Below, piece after piece: positions 8,537-17,149 of a DNA stretch of 64,000 nucleotides. Source of the DNA: DSSB01 sp046346845 (lineage in GTDB: Bacteria; UBA10199; DSSB01); assembly GCA_046346845.1 (NCBI GenBank), contig JAXMHH010000004.1, forward strand, positions 62,001-126,000, given 5' to 3'. Within the stretch, counting starts at the first letter, position 1; every line of letters begins with the position of its first letter. A program made the position numbers and the translations under genes. The notes below the pieces were generated by a model. It had not been told where the DNA came from, did no database searches, and saw nothing but the letters and a program-made list of their open reading frames with translations.

Positions 8537-9151
8537 ATGCGTGAAGTTTCATTTCAGGAAGCCTTGGGGGTGTTGAGCCGGGGCGAGATCCTCGTCTACC
8601 CTACCGAAACGGTCTACGGTCTGGGCGTCCGCATCGACGAGCCTCGGGCGGTGGCGGGCCTGTTCCGCCTCAAGGGACGGGAGGCCGCCAAGGCGGTTTC
8701 TGTCTTGGTTTCCAGTCGAGCGCAGCTTCAGAAAATGGTTTTACAGTTGAATGATAACTTGTCAAATTTAATAGATAAATTTCTTCCTGGCCCTCTGACC
8801 CTGGTGCTGCCGGCTGGGCCCGCCGTTCCAGCCGAATTGCTGAGCGAGGGGAAATGGGTTGGACTGCGCTGGAGCTCCCATCCCACCGCCCAGTCCTTGG
8901 TCGAGGCCTTCGGTACCCCCATCACCACGACCAGCGCCAACCCCAGTGGTGCCCCCGCTGCGCGCGATCCCGAGACGGTGAAGGGGTATTTCGAGGAAAG
9001 GGAGGACATCTCTTTCTTGTCCGGCGGCGCCTTGCCGCCTTCCCCCGGCTCGACGGTGGTGAGGGTGGCAGGCAATCGCTTGGAATTATTGCGCGCGGGG
9101 GCTATACCCTTCGCCGACTTGGTAACCGCCTTTGGAGTTCAAGGATCATGA
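8537..9151 (+). CDS. tsaC: L-threonylcarbamoyladenylate synthase (TsaC/Sua5/YrdC family)
   Basis: This enzyme makes threonylcarbamoyl-AMP from threonine, bicarbonate and ATP for the t6A37 modification of ANN-decoding tRNAs. The 204-residue product has the YrdC block YPTETVYGLG, the GPLTLVL stretch and the nucleotide-binding TSANPSG. It is the short form without the Sua5 C-terminal domain. I chose the ATG at 8537; a GTG at 8516 would add seven residues. Its stop overlaps the next ATG (ATGA). MtaB, encoded at 30742, modifies t6A further. Confidence 0.93.
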   Translation: MREVSFQEALGVLSRGEILVYPTETVYGLGVRIDEPRAVAGLFRLKGREAAKAVSVLVSSRAQLQKMVLQLNDNLSNLIDKFLPGPLTLVLPAGPAVPAELLSEGKWVGLRWSSHPTAQSLVEAFGTPITTTSANPSGAPAARDPETVKGYFEEREDISFLSGGALPPSPGSTVVRVAGNRLELLRAGAIPFADLVTAFGVQGS

Positions 9152-10446
9152 CGAAGCTCGACGCCTTTTCTGGATATCGCTACCACACCGAAAAAGTGGG
9201 GGACCTCGCCCAGGTGATGGCCCCGCCCTACGACGTGATCGATCCTCCCTTGCAGGACAAGCTCTATGCGCGTTCGCCCTACAACGTGGTTCGCATCGAC
9301 TTGGCCAAGGAAGAAAACGACCTGAATCGCTACGCCGTCTCCAGCCACGCCTATAGCACCTGGAAGCAAAAGGGGATCCTGGTCCAAGACCCTCGACCTT
9401 CGATCTATCTTTATTTTCAGACCTATTCGCTCCCCGACGGCCGGCGCCTCACCCGCCGTGGCTTCATCGCCCGCCGCCGCCTCGAGAGCTTCGCCGAAGG
9501 CGGGGTCAAGCCGCACGAGCAGACCTTTCCCGGCCCGAAGGCCGACCGGCTCAAGCTGATGCAGGCGACCAATGCCAGCTTTTCGCCGATCTTCGCCCTC
9601 TATCCCGATCCCAAGCAGGAGGCCGGAGACCAGTTGGCGGTCCTATCGCAGGGAAAGCCCGATATCGAGATCCGCGACGAGAAGGGCGACGAGCATCGAC
9701 TATGGCGGATCGACGATCCGGCGGCGATCGCCAAATTGCTGGGCACGGTCCACGACCGCCCCCTGATGATCGCCGACGGCCATCACCGCTACGAGACCGC
9801 CCTGGCCTTCGCCGAGGAGCAGAAGGCCAAGCTCGGCGATAAGTACACCGGTCAGGAGCCCTTCAACTACGTGATGATGTATATCTGCGCCCTGGAAGAC
9901 CCCGGCCTGGTGGTGCTACCCACTCACCGCGTCCTGGCGCAGAAGCCCGAGGTGAACGAGGCCCTGTTCCGCGGCTTGGTCGCAAAGTACGCCAAGCTGA
10001 AAAGCTTCCCCATCAGCGAGGCCGACGCCGCCCTCCGCTTTTTGGAATCCGAGGGCGAGCGCGAGCATGTCCTGGCTTGGGTGCACGACGGCAAGATCGA
10101 GACGCTGAGCTTCGACATGGAGAAATTGCTCGAGAGCCAGTCGCTCAACCGCCTGCATTTCGCCATCCGCGACCTCGACGTCACGATTCTCCACGACCTG
10201 GTGATGGAGGAGCTCTTGGGCATCTCCAAGGGGGCGCAGCGGGAATACGGCAACATTCATTACATCAAGGAAGCTCGCGAGGCGATCCAGCTGGCCCAAG
10301 ACAAGGACACCTATGCCTTCCTGATGAACGCCACCAAGCTGAAGCAGATCGAAGCGGTCATCGCCCTGGGCGAGAAGATGCCGCAGAAGTCGACCTTCTT
10401 TTACCCCAAGCCGCTCACCGGCCTGGTTTTCTACGATTTCGCCTGA
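9148..10446 (+). CDS. DUF1015 family protein
   Basis: The 432-residue protein belongs to the DUF1015 family, whose biochemical role is not established. Family features are the start AFSGYRYH…MAPPYDVI, the block NVVRIDLAKEE, the central IADGHHRYETAL motif, and the C-terminal MPQKSTFFYPKPLTGLVF. The ATG at 9148 overlaps the tsaC stop, whereas the longer upstream frame is a shadow of tsaC. DUF1015 proteins often sit near amino-acid genes; here it ends a purine/tRNA-modification operon, so the context gives no sharp functional hint. Confidence 0.9.
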   Translation: MTKLDAFSGYRYHTEKVGDLAQVMAPPYDVIDPPLQDKLYARSPYNVVRIDLAKEENDLNRYAVSSHAYSTWKQKGILVQDPRPSIYLYFQTYSLPDGRRLTRRGFIARRRLESFAEGGVKPHEQTFPGPKADRLKLMQATNASFSPIFALYPDPKQEAGDQLAVLSQGKPDIEIRDEKGDEHRLWRIDDPAAIAKLLGTVHDRPLMIADGHHRYETALAFAEEQKAKLGDKYTGQEPFNYVMMYICALEDPGLVVLPTHRVLAQKPEVNEALFRGLVAKYAKLKSFPISEADAALRFLESEGEREHVLAWVHDGKIETLSFDMEKLLESQSLNRLHFAIRDLDVTILHDLVMEELLGISKGAQREYGNIHYIKEAREAIQLAQDKDTYAFLMNATKLKQIEAVIALGEKMPQKSTFFYPKPLTGLVFYDFA

Positions 10447-10570
10447 ACCGGGTGGGCAAAAATTGGGCAACTTTGCAGGGCCCCTTGCGATATAGTCCCC
10501 GATGTCGGGAGGGGGCATCTCCAAACTCTGGGACTCTCCCCAAATTTTATTGAATCCGCAAAGGTGATCC

Positions 10571-12751
10571 ATGCTACGGGCCGAGCTTTCGGCTCGCGCG
10601 GGGCGCAGCGACGCCGTGACCCCATCCTGGTTGCCGAAGGGCATGGGGACGGCCGCCCAGCGGGAGCTCCAATCCATTCTTCGCGAGCGCGACCCGGGAC
10701 TGCTGGGCGAAAGTCTGTCGTCCTTCGCCGCTCGCCTCGAACAGGGCGGCCAATACGAGGCGGCCGCGCAGCTCTATGCCCGCTTGGCCGAGGCCCCGGG
10801 GCAAGAGGCGGCTTCCGGCGCACAGGTCGCGGAGCCTTTCTCCCCCTTTGAAAACATTCCTGACGAGTTCCGCAGACGGGCGCGAACGCGCTTGGATGCC
10901 TTGGTGGGACGCGGGGGCTTTGGCCCTCGCGCCGAGCTCTTGATGCGCTCCTTCGCGGGGCAGGCCAGCGATCCGCGGGTAATCCTTCCCATGACGCTGG
11001 CCACCGCTGCCTTCAGCATGGCGCGGGGCCTCAGCCTGGCCCGGTTCTTGGGCTCAACGGAGGCGGCGTGGTGGAGCCGAGGTTTCGGGGCCAAGGCCGT
11101 CTCGGGCCTCCTGGGCTTTGGGGTGGAAGTGCCCACCTTCGTCCTCTCGTCGCGTGTCTTGGGAGGGGGGACGAGTTCGCTCGAAAAAGATCTGCTGGGG
11201 GGAGCGTTCACGCTCGGTGCCTTGAAGCTATTTGGGATGGCGGGGCAGGGTGTCGCTCGTCGGGTCGCAACCCTCGCGGAAAACCCAACTTGGACCTCCG
11301 GGCTCTCCGGCATGAGCGGCTTCCTCGGCTTGCTGGCGGCCCACCGTTTGGAAGAATGGGCCGGCCTGCGGGAACGGGTGGAAGGCCAGGCCCTGTTCGC
11401 CGACACCCTCGCCGCCTGGCTCGCCTTGAGCGTGGGCGCCCGGCTCGGCGATCACCTGTTGGGCCATCGTGGGCGGGCCTTTCAGGCCGAGCTTGCCCTG
11501 CGCGCCGAGCCGGTCCTGCCTGCCGCGGCGACAGCGGGGCGGGAATTCGCTGAGGCCTTGGCCTTGTCACCGGCCACGGCCGGGGAGGCTTATTTCCCCT
11601 CCCCGAGGCCAGCGCCCCTGTGGATGGCCAGCTCCGCGGTCGAGCGCCTGCTCCGTTGGTTTCAAGGACGGCTGGGGCCCTCCCGAGCCCTTGCGGAACA
11701 CCCCTCGGGGCAACTCTCCGCGGCGGAAAAACGCGAGACCATGCAGGTGGTTTTGCGGCGTTTTCCCCAGCTCCGCAAGGCCCTGGCGCGCAGCGGTTGG
11801 ACCCTCGAGGAAAAGTGGGAATTATTGAAGGCGGCCACCCCCCGCGGCGACCGCGATCCGCGCGAGGTGCTCCAACACCTGCCCAAGGCCCTGGCGGCCA
11901 TGGCGGAAGCGGGCTGGTCTTATCCAGATCAAGTGGACTTGCTTCGCTCGCTCGGGGAACTCGGCGAGTTTCCCGTTCCCATTCTCAAACATCTGGCCCC
12001 GGCGCTCGCTGCCATGCGCGGGCGGACGTGGAACTCCGAACAGAAACTGCGCCTGATGTTGTCCCTGGCGCATCGTGCCGGTCGCGAGGCGGATCATGTC
12101 TACGCGAATCTTCCCCTGGCCTTGCGGGCCATGCAGGAAAGATTATGGGACTTCGAACAACAGAGCGATTTTCTCAACATGCTCTGTTCCTGCGCGGATG
12201 CCAAGGCGGGGACGGTAATGTCCCACCTGCCGGCGGCCTTCTCCTTTCTGAGCGAGCACGAGTGGTCTTATGCCCAGCAGTCGCGATTTCTGCTCCAACT
12301 GGCCTCCTCGGCGCCCGACCCCCTGCAGGTTTCCTGGATGATGGAGGAGCATTTGCCCCTCGCCTTGGGCATGATGGCCGAGTATCGTTGGTCGCCGGAT
12401 CAGCAGAGCCGGTTCCTCACCCAGATGCTGGCCAGCGCGGGCCCTCAGAGCCCTGCCGCGATGGAGCACCTCCCCGGCTTGCTGCAAACCATTCGGGGCC
12501 ATGGTTGGGGCTCGGAGTATGCCCATGCCTTTTTGGCCGAGATTGCCGCGAATAGCCGGGAAGAGAGCGGGAAAATCCTTCAGATGATGCCGCTCTTGCT
12601 GCAGACCATGCGGAATAGAGGCTGGTCGCTCCCGACCCAACGGGAACTATTGGTGGAGTTGTCGGAACGGGCCTCCGGAGTGACGCGCCTGTCCTTGGCG
12701 AATTTCGCCATGCAACTGGTGCAACGGCGCCTGAATGTCCCGCCTTCCTAG
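10571..12751 (+). CDS. Modular protein: shared N-terminal domain plus eight ~39-residue repeats
   Basis: This 726-residue protein is not one I recognise. An N-terminal region (about residues 98-315) is homologous to parts of the proteins at 21367-23070 and 56601 onwards: shared are TRLDALVGRGG, ASDPRVILPM, a W-S-RG-GAK stretch, EVPTF and LGALKLFG. It contains several hydrophobic helices but no clear signal peptide. From Trp410 on there are eight tandem units of about 39 residues, each beginning with Trp and carrying HLP.AL..M near its end, probably an alpha-helical solenoid. The ATG has an AAAGGTGA ribosome site. It is followed by genes on the other strand. Confidence 0.85.
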   Translation: MLRAELSARAGRSDAVTPSWLPKGMGTAAQRELQSILRERDPGLLGESLSSFAARLEQGGQYEAAAQLYARLAEAPGQEAASGAQVAEPFSPFENIPDEFRRRARTRLDALVGRGGFGPRAELLMRSFAGQASDPRVILPMTLATAAFSMARGLSLARFLGSTEAAWWSRGFGAKAVSGLLGFGVEVPTFVLSSRVLGGGTSSLEKDLLGGAFTLGALKLFGMAGQGVARRVATLAENPTWTSGLSGMSGFLGLLAAHRLEEWAGLRERVEGQALFADTLAAWLALSVGARLGDHLLGHRGRAFQAELALRAEPVLPAAATAGREFAEALALSPATAGEAYFPSPRPAPLWMASSAVERLLRWFQGRLGPSRALAEHPSGQLSAAEKRETMQVVLRRFPQLRKALARSGWTLEEKWELLKAATPRGDRDPREVLQHLPKALAAMAEAGWSYPDQVDLLRSLGELGEFPVPILKHLAPALAAMRGRTWNSEQKLRLMLSLAHRAGREADHVYANLPLALRAMQERLWDFEQQSDFLNMLCSCADAKAGTVMSHLPAAFSFLSEHEWSYAQQSRFLLQLASSAPDPLQVSWMMEEHLPLALGMMAEYRWSPDQQSRFLTQMLASAGPQSPAAMEHLPGLLQTIRGHGWGSEYAHAFLAEIAANSREESGKILQMMPLLLQTMRNRGWSLPTQRELLVELSERASGVTRLSLANFAMQLVQRRLNVPPS
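11798..12730 (+). repeat. Eight tandem coding repeats, ~39 codons each
   Basis: Within the 726-residue protein, units begin at successive Trp residues (GWTLEEK, GWSYPDQ, TWNSEQK, LWDFEQQ, EWSYAQQ, RWSPDQQ, GWGSEYA, GWSLPTQ). Each has a mid-unit L.xLA motif and ends with a form of HLPxALxxM. The pattern implies two helices per unit. The repeats have diverged, so they are protein repeats and not recent DNA duplications. Confidence 0.85.
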
Positions 12752-12918
12752 GGGCCGCCGGGCCGATTTTGGCCGGCCTTGCCGCGTCTCCGCAGGCGTC
12801 TCCACAGCTGCATGAAAATCAATCCCAGGAACAATAGCAGCAGCCAGGCCCCGGCCAGGAACCAAAGGATGTCGGCGGGGTGGCCGCGTCGCAGCATGTC
12901 GGAGAGCAGGGTGAACAT
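12748..12918 (-). CDS. Small single-span membrane protein
   Basis: A 56-residue product starts MFTLLSDMLRRGHPAD, followed by one strongly hydrophobic segment (about residues 17-36, rich in Leu, Trp, Phe and Ala) and a very basic tail WRRLRRRGKAG. This predicts a single membrane helix with the tail in the cytoplasm. Its ATG lies three bases after the stop of the metallopeptidase gene, so the two are probably co-translated. It has no known family that I recognise. Its 3' end just meets the 3' end of the convergent 726-residue protein gene. Confidence 0.6.
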   Translation of the reverse strand: MFTLLSDMLRRGHPADILWFLAGAWLLLLFLGLIFMQLWRRLRRRGKAGQNRPGGP

Positions 12919-12921
12919 CGC

Positions 12922-13287
12922 TTAAAATCCCAATTCGCGCAGCCTCTGGTCGTCGATGCCGAAGTAATGCCCCAGCTCGTGGAGGACGGTGCGCTGGATT
13001 TCCTCCTTCATGCGCTCGCGGGTCGGCGAGATCGACTCGATGTTTTTCTGGTAGAGGTAGATGCGGTCGGGGAGGGTGTTGCCATAGGCAGGGCCGCGGT
13101 GGTTCTGCGGCACCCCTTGGTAGAAACCCAGCAGGCCGTAACGGCTCACGCCCATTTCCTTCTGTACCTCGGCGCTGGGATAGTCCTCGATGAAGATATC
13201 GATGTTCTCGATCTTCTCCGCCAATTCCTCGGGGATCTCCCCCAGGGCCTCTTGCACCACCGCTTCGAATTCTGCCTCGCTCAGCAT
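12922..13287 (-). CDS. Small zinc metallopeptidase (DUF1025/PF06262-like)
   Basis: The 121-residue product has the zinc-binding motif TVLHELGHYFGIDD (HExxHxxG with a following Asp), and the family blocks YGLLGFYQGVP and DRIYLYQKNIE. These mark the small possible zinc metallopeptidases of the PF06262 family; a cellular role is not established. The start at 13287 (MLSEAEFEAVVQEA) is the natural one; the longer frame upstream is a shadow of the methyltransferase gene, which is divergent with about 40 bases between starts. Confidence 0.88.
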   Translation of the reverse strand: MLSEAEFEAVVQEALGEIPEELAEKIENIDIFIEDYPSAEVQKEMGVSRYGLLGFYQGVPQNHRGPAYGNTLPDRIYLYQKNIESISPTRERMKEEIQRTVLHELGHYFGIDDQRLRELGF

Positions 13288-13329
13288 GGACTTTCCTTCC
13301 CCCGATTCCTCTGCTATCGACACCGGGCC

Positions 13330-14052
13330 ATGGCCCCCTCCGATAGAACCGATTTTATTCCCCTTTTCCAGCCCAAAAAAGGCTATCGCTACGGGATCGA
13401 TTCCCTGCTCTTGGCGCGCTTCGCGGATCTGCGCGCCAGCGACCGGGTCTGCGACCTGGGATCGGGGGTGGGAATCTTGGCCCTGTGGGCCCTTACCCGC
13501 AGGAGGGTCGAGCATGCGGTGGCGATCGAGGTACAGAAAGAGCTTGCCGAGCTGGCGCTGAAGAACGCCGAGGTGCTGGGGGTCAAGGACCGGTTGGAGG
13601 TCTTTCACGAGAATTGGAGGCGGGTCAAAAGCTTCCTCAAGCCGCACGGCTTCCACGTGGTGATCAGCAACCCGCCCTACCGCAGGGCCCACAGCGGAAA
13701 GGCCCCCCCGGATCTCGGCAAGGCCATCGCCAAACATGAGATCGAAGGTTCCATGCCGGACTTGATCAAGGCCGCGGCCTATCTGCTGAAACCCGCGGGG
13801 AGATTCTGCGTGATGTACCCCCCGATCCGCCTGGAGGAATTGCTGGGCGAATTGCAAAAGGCCAGGTTCAAGGTGCAGCGGATGGGATTCATCCATCCCT
13901 ACCGGGACCGGCCCGCGACCTTGGTGATGGTCGAGGCGGTGCGGGCCATGGCGCGGGAGCTCAAGGTGGAGCCGCCGATCGTGGTTTATCAGGATCCCGA
14001 TCACTACACCCCCGAGGTGGAGGCCTGGGTCGGCCCCAAGCGGCGGGTTTGA
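13330..14052 (+). CDS. TrmN6/YfiC-like tRNA adenine-N6 methyltransferase
   Basis: This SAM-dependent methyltransferase has 240 residues. It has a Rossmann motif I CDLGSGVGILALWAL (about residues 40-54), the substrate-amine motif NPPY, and a C-terminal HPYRDRPATLVMVEA. NPPY with the starting F.PKKGYRYGIDSLLLA block is typical of the YfiC/TrmN6 family that methylates A37 of tRNA-Val, but exact specificity cannot be read from sequence. The ATG at 13330 is chosen because the upstream part of the frame overlaps the divergent metallopeptidase. Confidence 0.82.
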   Translation: MAPSDRTDFIPLFQPKKGYRYGIDSLLLARFADLRASDRVCDLGSGVGILALWALTRRRVEHAVAIEVQKELAELALKNAEVLGVKDRLEVFHENWRRVKSFLKPHGFHVVISNPPYRRAHSGKAPPDLGKAIAKHEIEGSMPDLIKAAAYLLKPAGRFCVMYPPIRLEELLGELQKARFKVQRMGFIHPYRDRPATLVMVEAVRAMARELKVEPPIVVYQDPDHYTPEVEAWVGPKRRV

Positions 14053-14092
14053 CAGGGGCGGGGGAATTTTGTAGGGGCGGGCAGGATCTATT

Positions 14093-14509
14093 ATGGCTAA
14101 CGAAAGAAAACTCCGCATTCTCGTCGGCAAACCCGGCCTCGACGGCCACGACCGCGGCGCCAAGGTCATCGCCCGCGCCTTCCGGGACGCCGGCTTCGAG
14201 GTCGTCTACACCGGCCTGCACCAGACCCCCGAAATGATCGTCAATACGGCGATCCAGGAAGACGTCGACGCGGTCAGCCTTTCCATCCTCTCCGGCGCCC
14301 ACAACTACGTTTTTCCCGAGGTCATCCGCCTGATGAAAGAGAAGGGGATGCACGACGTCCTGGTGTTTGGCGGCGGCATCGTCCCCGACGACGACATCAA
14401 GGAATTGAAGGCGCAAGGGGTGGCCGAGATCTTCACCCCCGGCTCTTCCACCCAGGACATCATCGAGTGGGTGCGGAAGAACGTGAAGCCCAAGACCGAC
14501 GCGATTTGA
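14093..14509 (+). CDS. Cobalamin-binding subunit of methylmalonyl-CoA mutase type
   Basis: The 138-residue protein is a free-standing B12-binding domain. It has the DxHxxG motif in GLDGHDRGAKV (about residues 15-25), SLSILSGAH and VFGGGIVPDDD, all typical of the C-terminal/small subunit of methylmalonyl-CoA mutases. In split mutases it partners a catalytic subunit encoded elsewhere; none is in this window. It lies beside branched-chain acyl-CoA genes, which suits propionyl- or methylmalonyl-CoA metabolism. Confidence 0.9.
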   Translation: MANERKLRILVGKPGLDGHDRGAKVIARAFRDAGFEVVYTGLHQTPEMIVNTAIQEDVDAVSLSILSGAHNYVFPEVIRLMKEKGMHDVLVFGGGIVPDDDIKELKAQGVAEIFTPGSSTQDIIEWVRKNVKPKTDAI

Positions 14510-14527
14510 AATCGGATTCTTCCCCTT

Positions 14528-14608
14528 CCTCCAATTTCGATTTTCCCATGCGGATTTCGACCCCCGCCCCGAGGGGGCGCAGGGGATGATCGCATTCGAA
14601 ATTGGAGG
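14528..14608. terminator. Palindrome between convergent genes
   Basis: Perfect 13-base arms CCTCCAATTTCGA / TCGAAATTGGAGG (14528-14540 with 14596-14608) enclose an ATGCG/CGCAT pair (14548-14552 with 14591-14595) and a CCCCC/GGGGG hairpin (14561-14577). It lies between the convergent B12-subunit and crotonase genes, which suits a two-way terminator or a simpler relative of the cloverleaf elements. It has no T-tract. Confidence 0.55.
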
Positions 14609-14617
14609 TGATGGGGG

Positions 14618-15400
14618 CTAGTTTCCCCTAAACTTCGGCGCGCGCTTTTCCTGAATGGCGGAGATGCCTTCCTTGAGGTCTTGGGTGGCGAAGCTCCTCG
14701 CCTGGCCGGCCGATTCGTAATCGAAAACCTCTTCCAGCGTGGCAGTGACCGCGCGCTGCACGCCCCGTTTCATGATCTTGAGGGCGAGCGGGGCATTGGC
14801 GGCGATCTGCTCGGCGACCTCCCGGACTTTGAGTAGCAGGTCGGGCGCGGGGTAGACCCCGTTGACCAAGCCCAGGCGCTGGGCCTCTTCGGCGCCGAAG
14901 GTCCGGGCGGTGAACAGGAGCTCGGCCGCCACCGCGGGGCCCGCTAGCTTGGTCAGCCAATACAGTCCGCCCATCCCGCTGCTGAGGCCGAGCTTGGCGA
15001 AGTTGGCGGCCAGCTTTGCGTCGGCGGAGGCGTAGCGCAGATCGCAGGCGAGGGCGATCAAGAGGCCGGCGCCGATCGCCGGGCCGTTGAGCGCCGCGAT
15101 GGTGGGGACCTCGATGTTCCGCAGCTGCAAGAACTTCGAGTAAAACTCGATCATCTCCCGCTTGTTTTGCTCGAAGCCCTGGCTAGTGTGGTCGAGGATG
15201 AATTGCAGGTTGCCCCCGGCGGAGAAGGCACGGCCGGCCCCCGTGATCAGGACCACCCGTAGGTCGGGTTTGGCGTTGAGCTCCGGCACCATGGCCGCGA
15301 TGGCGTCGCCCATCTCCGGGGTCATGGCGTTGAGTTCCTGGGGATTGTTGAGGGTCAAGGTGCCGATCGGGCCCGCTTGTTCGAAGAGCAACAGAGGCAT
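14618..15400 (-). CDS. Crotonase-fold enzyme lacking the usual hydratase glutamates
   Basis: This 260-residue protein has the enoyl-CoA hydratase/isomerase fold: GRAFSAGGNLQF, ALNGPAIGAGLLIALACDL and a FAKLGLSSGMGG block. Both glutamates used by classical hydratases are missing: the GGGCE position reads GAGLL and the PE position reads NF. It may therefore be an isomerase or thioester-acting crotonase and not a hydratase. The start at 15400 has AAAGGA upstream. It diverges from mccB, with about 70 bases between starts, and probably belongs to the same catabolic region. Confidence 0.85.
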   Translation of the reverse strand: MPLLLFEQAGPIGTLTLNNPQELNAMTPEMGDAIAAMVPELNAKPDLRVVLITGAGRAFSAGGNLQFILDHTSQGFEQNKREMIEFYSKFLQLRNIEVPTIAALNGPAIGAGLLIALACDLRYASADAKLAANFAKLGLSSGMGGLYWLTKLAGPAVAAELLFTARTFGAEEAQRLGLVNGVYPAPDLLLKVREVAEQIAANAPLALKIMKRGVQRAVTATLEEVFDYESAGQARSFATQDLKEGISAIQEKRAPKFRGN

Positions 15401-15468
15401 GGATTTATCCTTTATTCCCGGAGGAAATTTCCGTTGAAAGCTCGGGGGGCCTAGCATAAGGAAGCCCC

Positions 15469-17085
15469 ATGAGCGTCGAAGTCCTAGCCAGCTCCTTAGA
15501 TACGCGTTCCGCCGACTTTCAAGCAAATTCCGAGCGGCAGCGCGAGCTGGTCCGCGAGCTTCGCGAGCGGATCGCGGCCGTGCAGCGCGGCGGGGGCGAC
15601 GACGCGGTCGCCAAGCACCGCAAGCGCGGCAAATTGCTGGCCCGGGAGCGCATCGAGCGCCTGCTTGACCCGGACTCGCCCTTCCTCGAGTTTTCCACTC
15701 TGGCTGCCCACGAGATGTACGGGGGCGAGGCCCCGGGCGCGGGCATCGTCACCGGGGTCGGCCTGGCCCACGGCCGGGAGATCCTGGTCATCGCCAACGA
15801 CGCGACCGTCAAGGGCGGCACCTATTATCCGATCACCGTCAAGAAGCACCTGCGGGCGCAGGAGATCGCCGCCGAGAACCGGCTGCCCTGCGTCTACCTG
15901 GTCGACTCGGGCGGGGCCTTCCTGCCCCTGCAGTCCGAGGTGTTCCCCGACAAAGAGCATTTCGGCCGCATCTTTTACAACCAGGCCCAGATGTCTGCGC
16001 TGGGCATCCCCCAGATCGCCGCGGTGATGGGCAGTTGCACCGCGGGCGGCGCCTACGTGCCGGCGATGAGCGACGAGACGATCATCGTCAAGGGCAACGG
16101 GACCATCTTTTTGGGAGGCCCGCCCCTGGTGAAGGCGGCGACCGGGGAGGTGGTCACGGCCGAGGAATTGGGCGGCGCGGACGTGCATTGCCGCAAGTCC
16201 GGCGTCACCGATCACTTCGCCGAGGACGACGAGCACGCGCTGGAGATCGCCCGCGACATCCTGGCCCACCTCAATCGGCCGCCCAAGACCGCCTTCGAGT
16301 GCCATCCGCCGCAGGACCCGCTCTATCCCCCCGAGGAGCTCTACGGCATCGTTCCCCAGGACCTCAAAAAGGGTTTCGACGTCCGGGAAGTGATCGCTCG
16401 CCTGGTCGACGGCTCGGCCTTCCATGAGTTCAAGAAGCTCTACGGCACCACCCTGGTCTGCGGCTTCGCCCGGATCTTCGGCATGCCGGTCGGCATCGTG
16501 GCCAATAACGGGATTCTCTTCTCCGAAAGCGCCCAAAAAGGGGCGCACTTCATCGAACTGTGCGCGCAGCGCAGGGTGCCGCTGGTCTTCCTGCAGAACA
16601 TCACCGGGTTCATGGTCGGCAAGGCCTACGAGAACGGCGGCATCGCCAAGGACGGCGCCAAGCTGGTGATGGCGGTGTCCAACGCGCGGGTGCCCAAGTT
16701 CACGGTGGTGATCGGCGGCTCCTATGGGGCGGGAAATTACGGGATGTGCGGCCGCGCCTACGGGCCTCGGCAGCTTTGGATGTGGCCCAACGCCCGGATC
16801 AGCGTGATGGGCGGCGAACAGGCCGCCAACGTGCTGCTGACCGTCAAGAAAGACCAGTTGGCCGAGAAGGGTCAGCCCGCGATGACGGCCGCGGAAGAGG
16901 AGAAATTCAAGGCGCCCACCCTGGCGAAATACGAGACCGAGGGCAGCGCCTATTTTTCCACCGCGCGAATCTGGGACGACGGCGTGATCGATCCCGCGGA
17001 CACCCGCAAGGTCCTGGCCTTGGGCCTGGCGACGGCCTACAATGCCCCCATTCCCGAGACCTCCTTCGGCGTCTTTCGAATGTAG
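15469..17085 (+). CDS. mccB: Methylcrotonyl-CoA carboxylase beta subunit (carboxyltransferase)
   Basis: This subunit transfers the carboxyl group from carboxybiotin to 3-methylcrotonyl-CoA in leucine breakdown. The 538-residue protein has the paired crotonase-like carboxyltransferase domains and MCC-type blocks GGTYYPITVKKHLRAQEIA, VDSGGAFLPLQ and SCTAGGAYVPAMSDE, then ENGGIAKDGAKLV and GSYGAGNYGMCGRAY. Length and motifs favour MCC over propionyl-CoA carboxylase. It starts the run mccB-liuC-mccA-BCCP. Confidence 0.93.
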   Translation: MSVEVLASSLDTRSADFQANSERQRELVRELRERIAAVQRGGGDDAVAKHRKRGKLLARERIERLLDPDSPFLEFSTLAAHEMYGGEAPGAGIVTGVGLAHGREILVIANDATVKGGTYYPITVKKHLRAQEIAAENRLPCVYLVDSGGAFLPLQSEVFPDKEHFGRIFYNQAQMSALGIPQIAAVMGSCTAGGAYVPAMSDETIIVKGNGTIFLGGPPLVKAATGEVVTAEELGGADVHCRKSGVTDHFAEDDEHALEIARDILAHLNRPPKTAFECHPPQDPLYPPEELYGIVPQDLKKGFDVREVIARLVDGSAFHEFKKLYGTTLVCGFARIFGMPVGIVANNGILFSESAQKGAHFIELCAQRRVPLVFLQNITGFMVGKAYENGGIAKDGAKLVMAVSNARVPKFTVVIGGSYGAGNYGMCGRAYGPRQLWMWPNARISVMGGEQAANVLLTVKKDQLAEKGQPAMTAAEEEKFKAPTLAKYETEGSAYFSTARIWDDGVIDPADTRKVLALGLATAYNAPIPETSFGVFRM

Positions 17086-17149
17086 ATTTTCCGGCGGAAT
17101 GGCGGAGCGCCGCAGCGTCTTTGGGATGGCCGCTGGGAGGGAGAGAATT

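Noticed and set aside
10571..12751. The repeat protein read as a TPR or HEAT protein
   Set aside because: The period (about 39) and the W…HLPxALxxM pattern do not fit the 34-residue TPR or the HEAT consensus.
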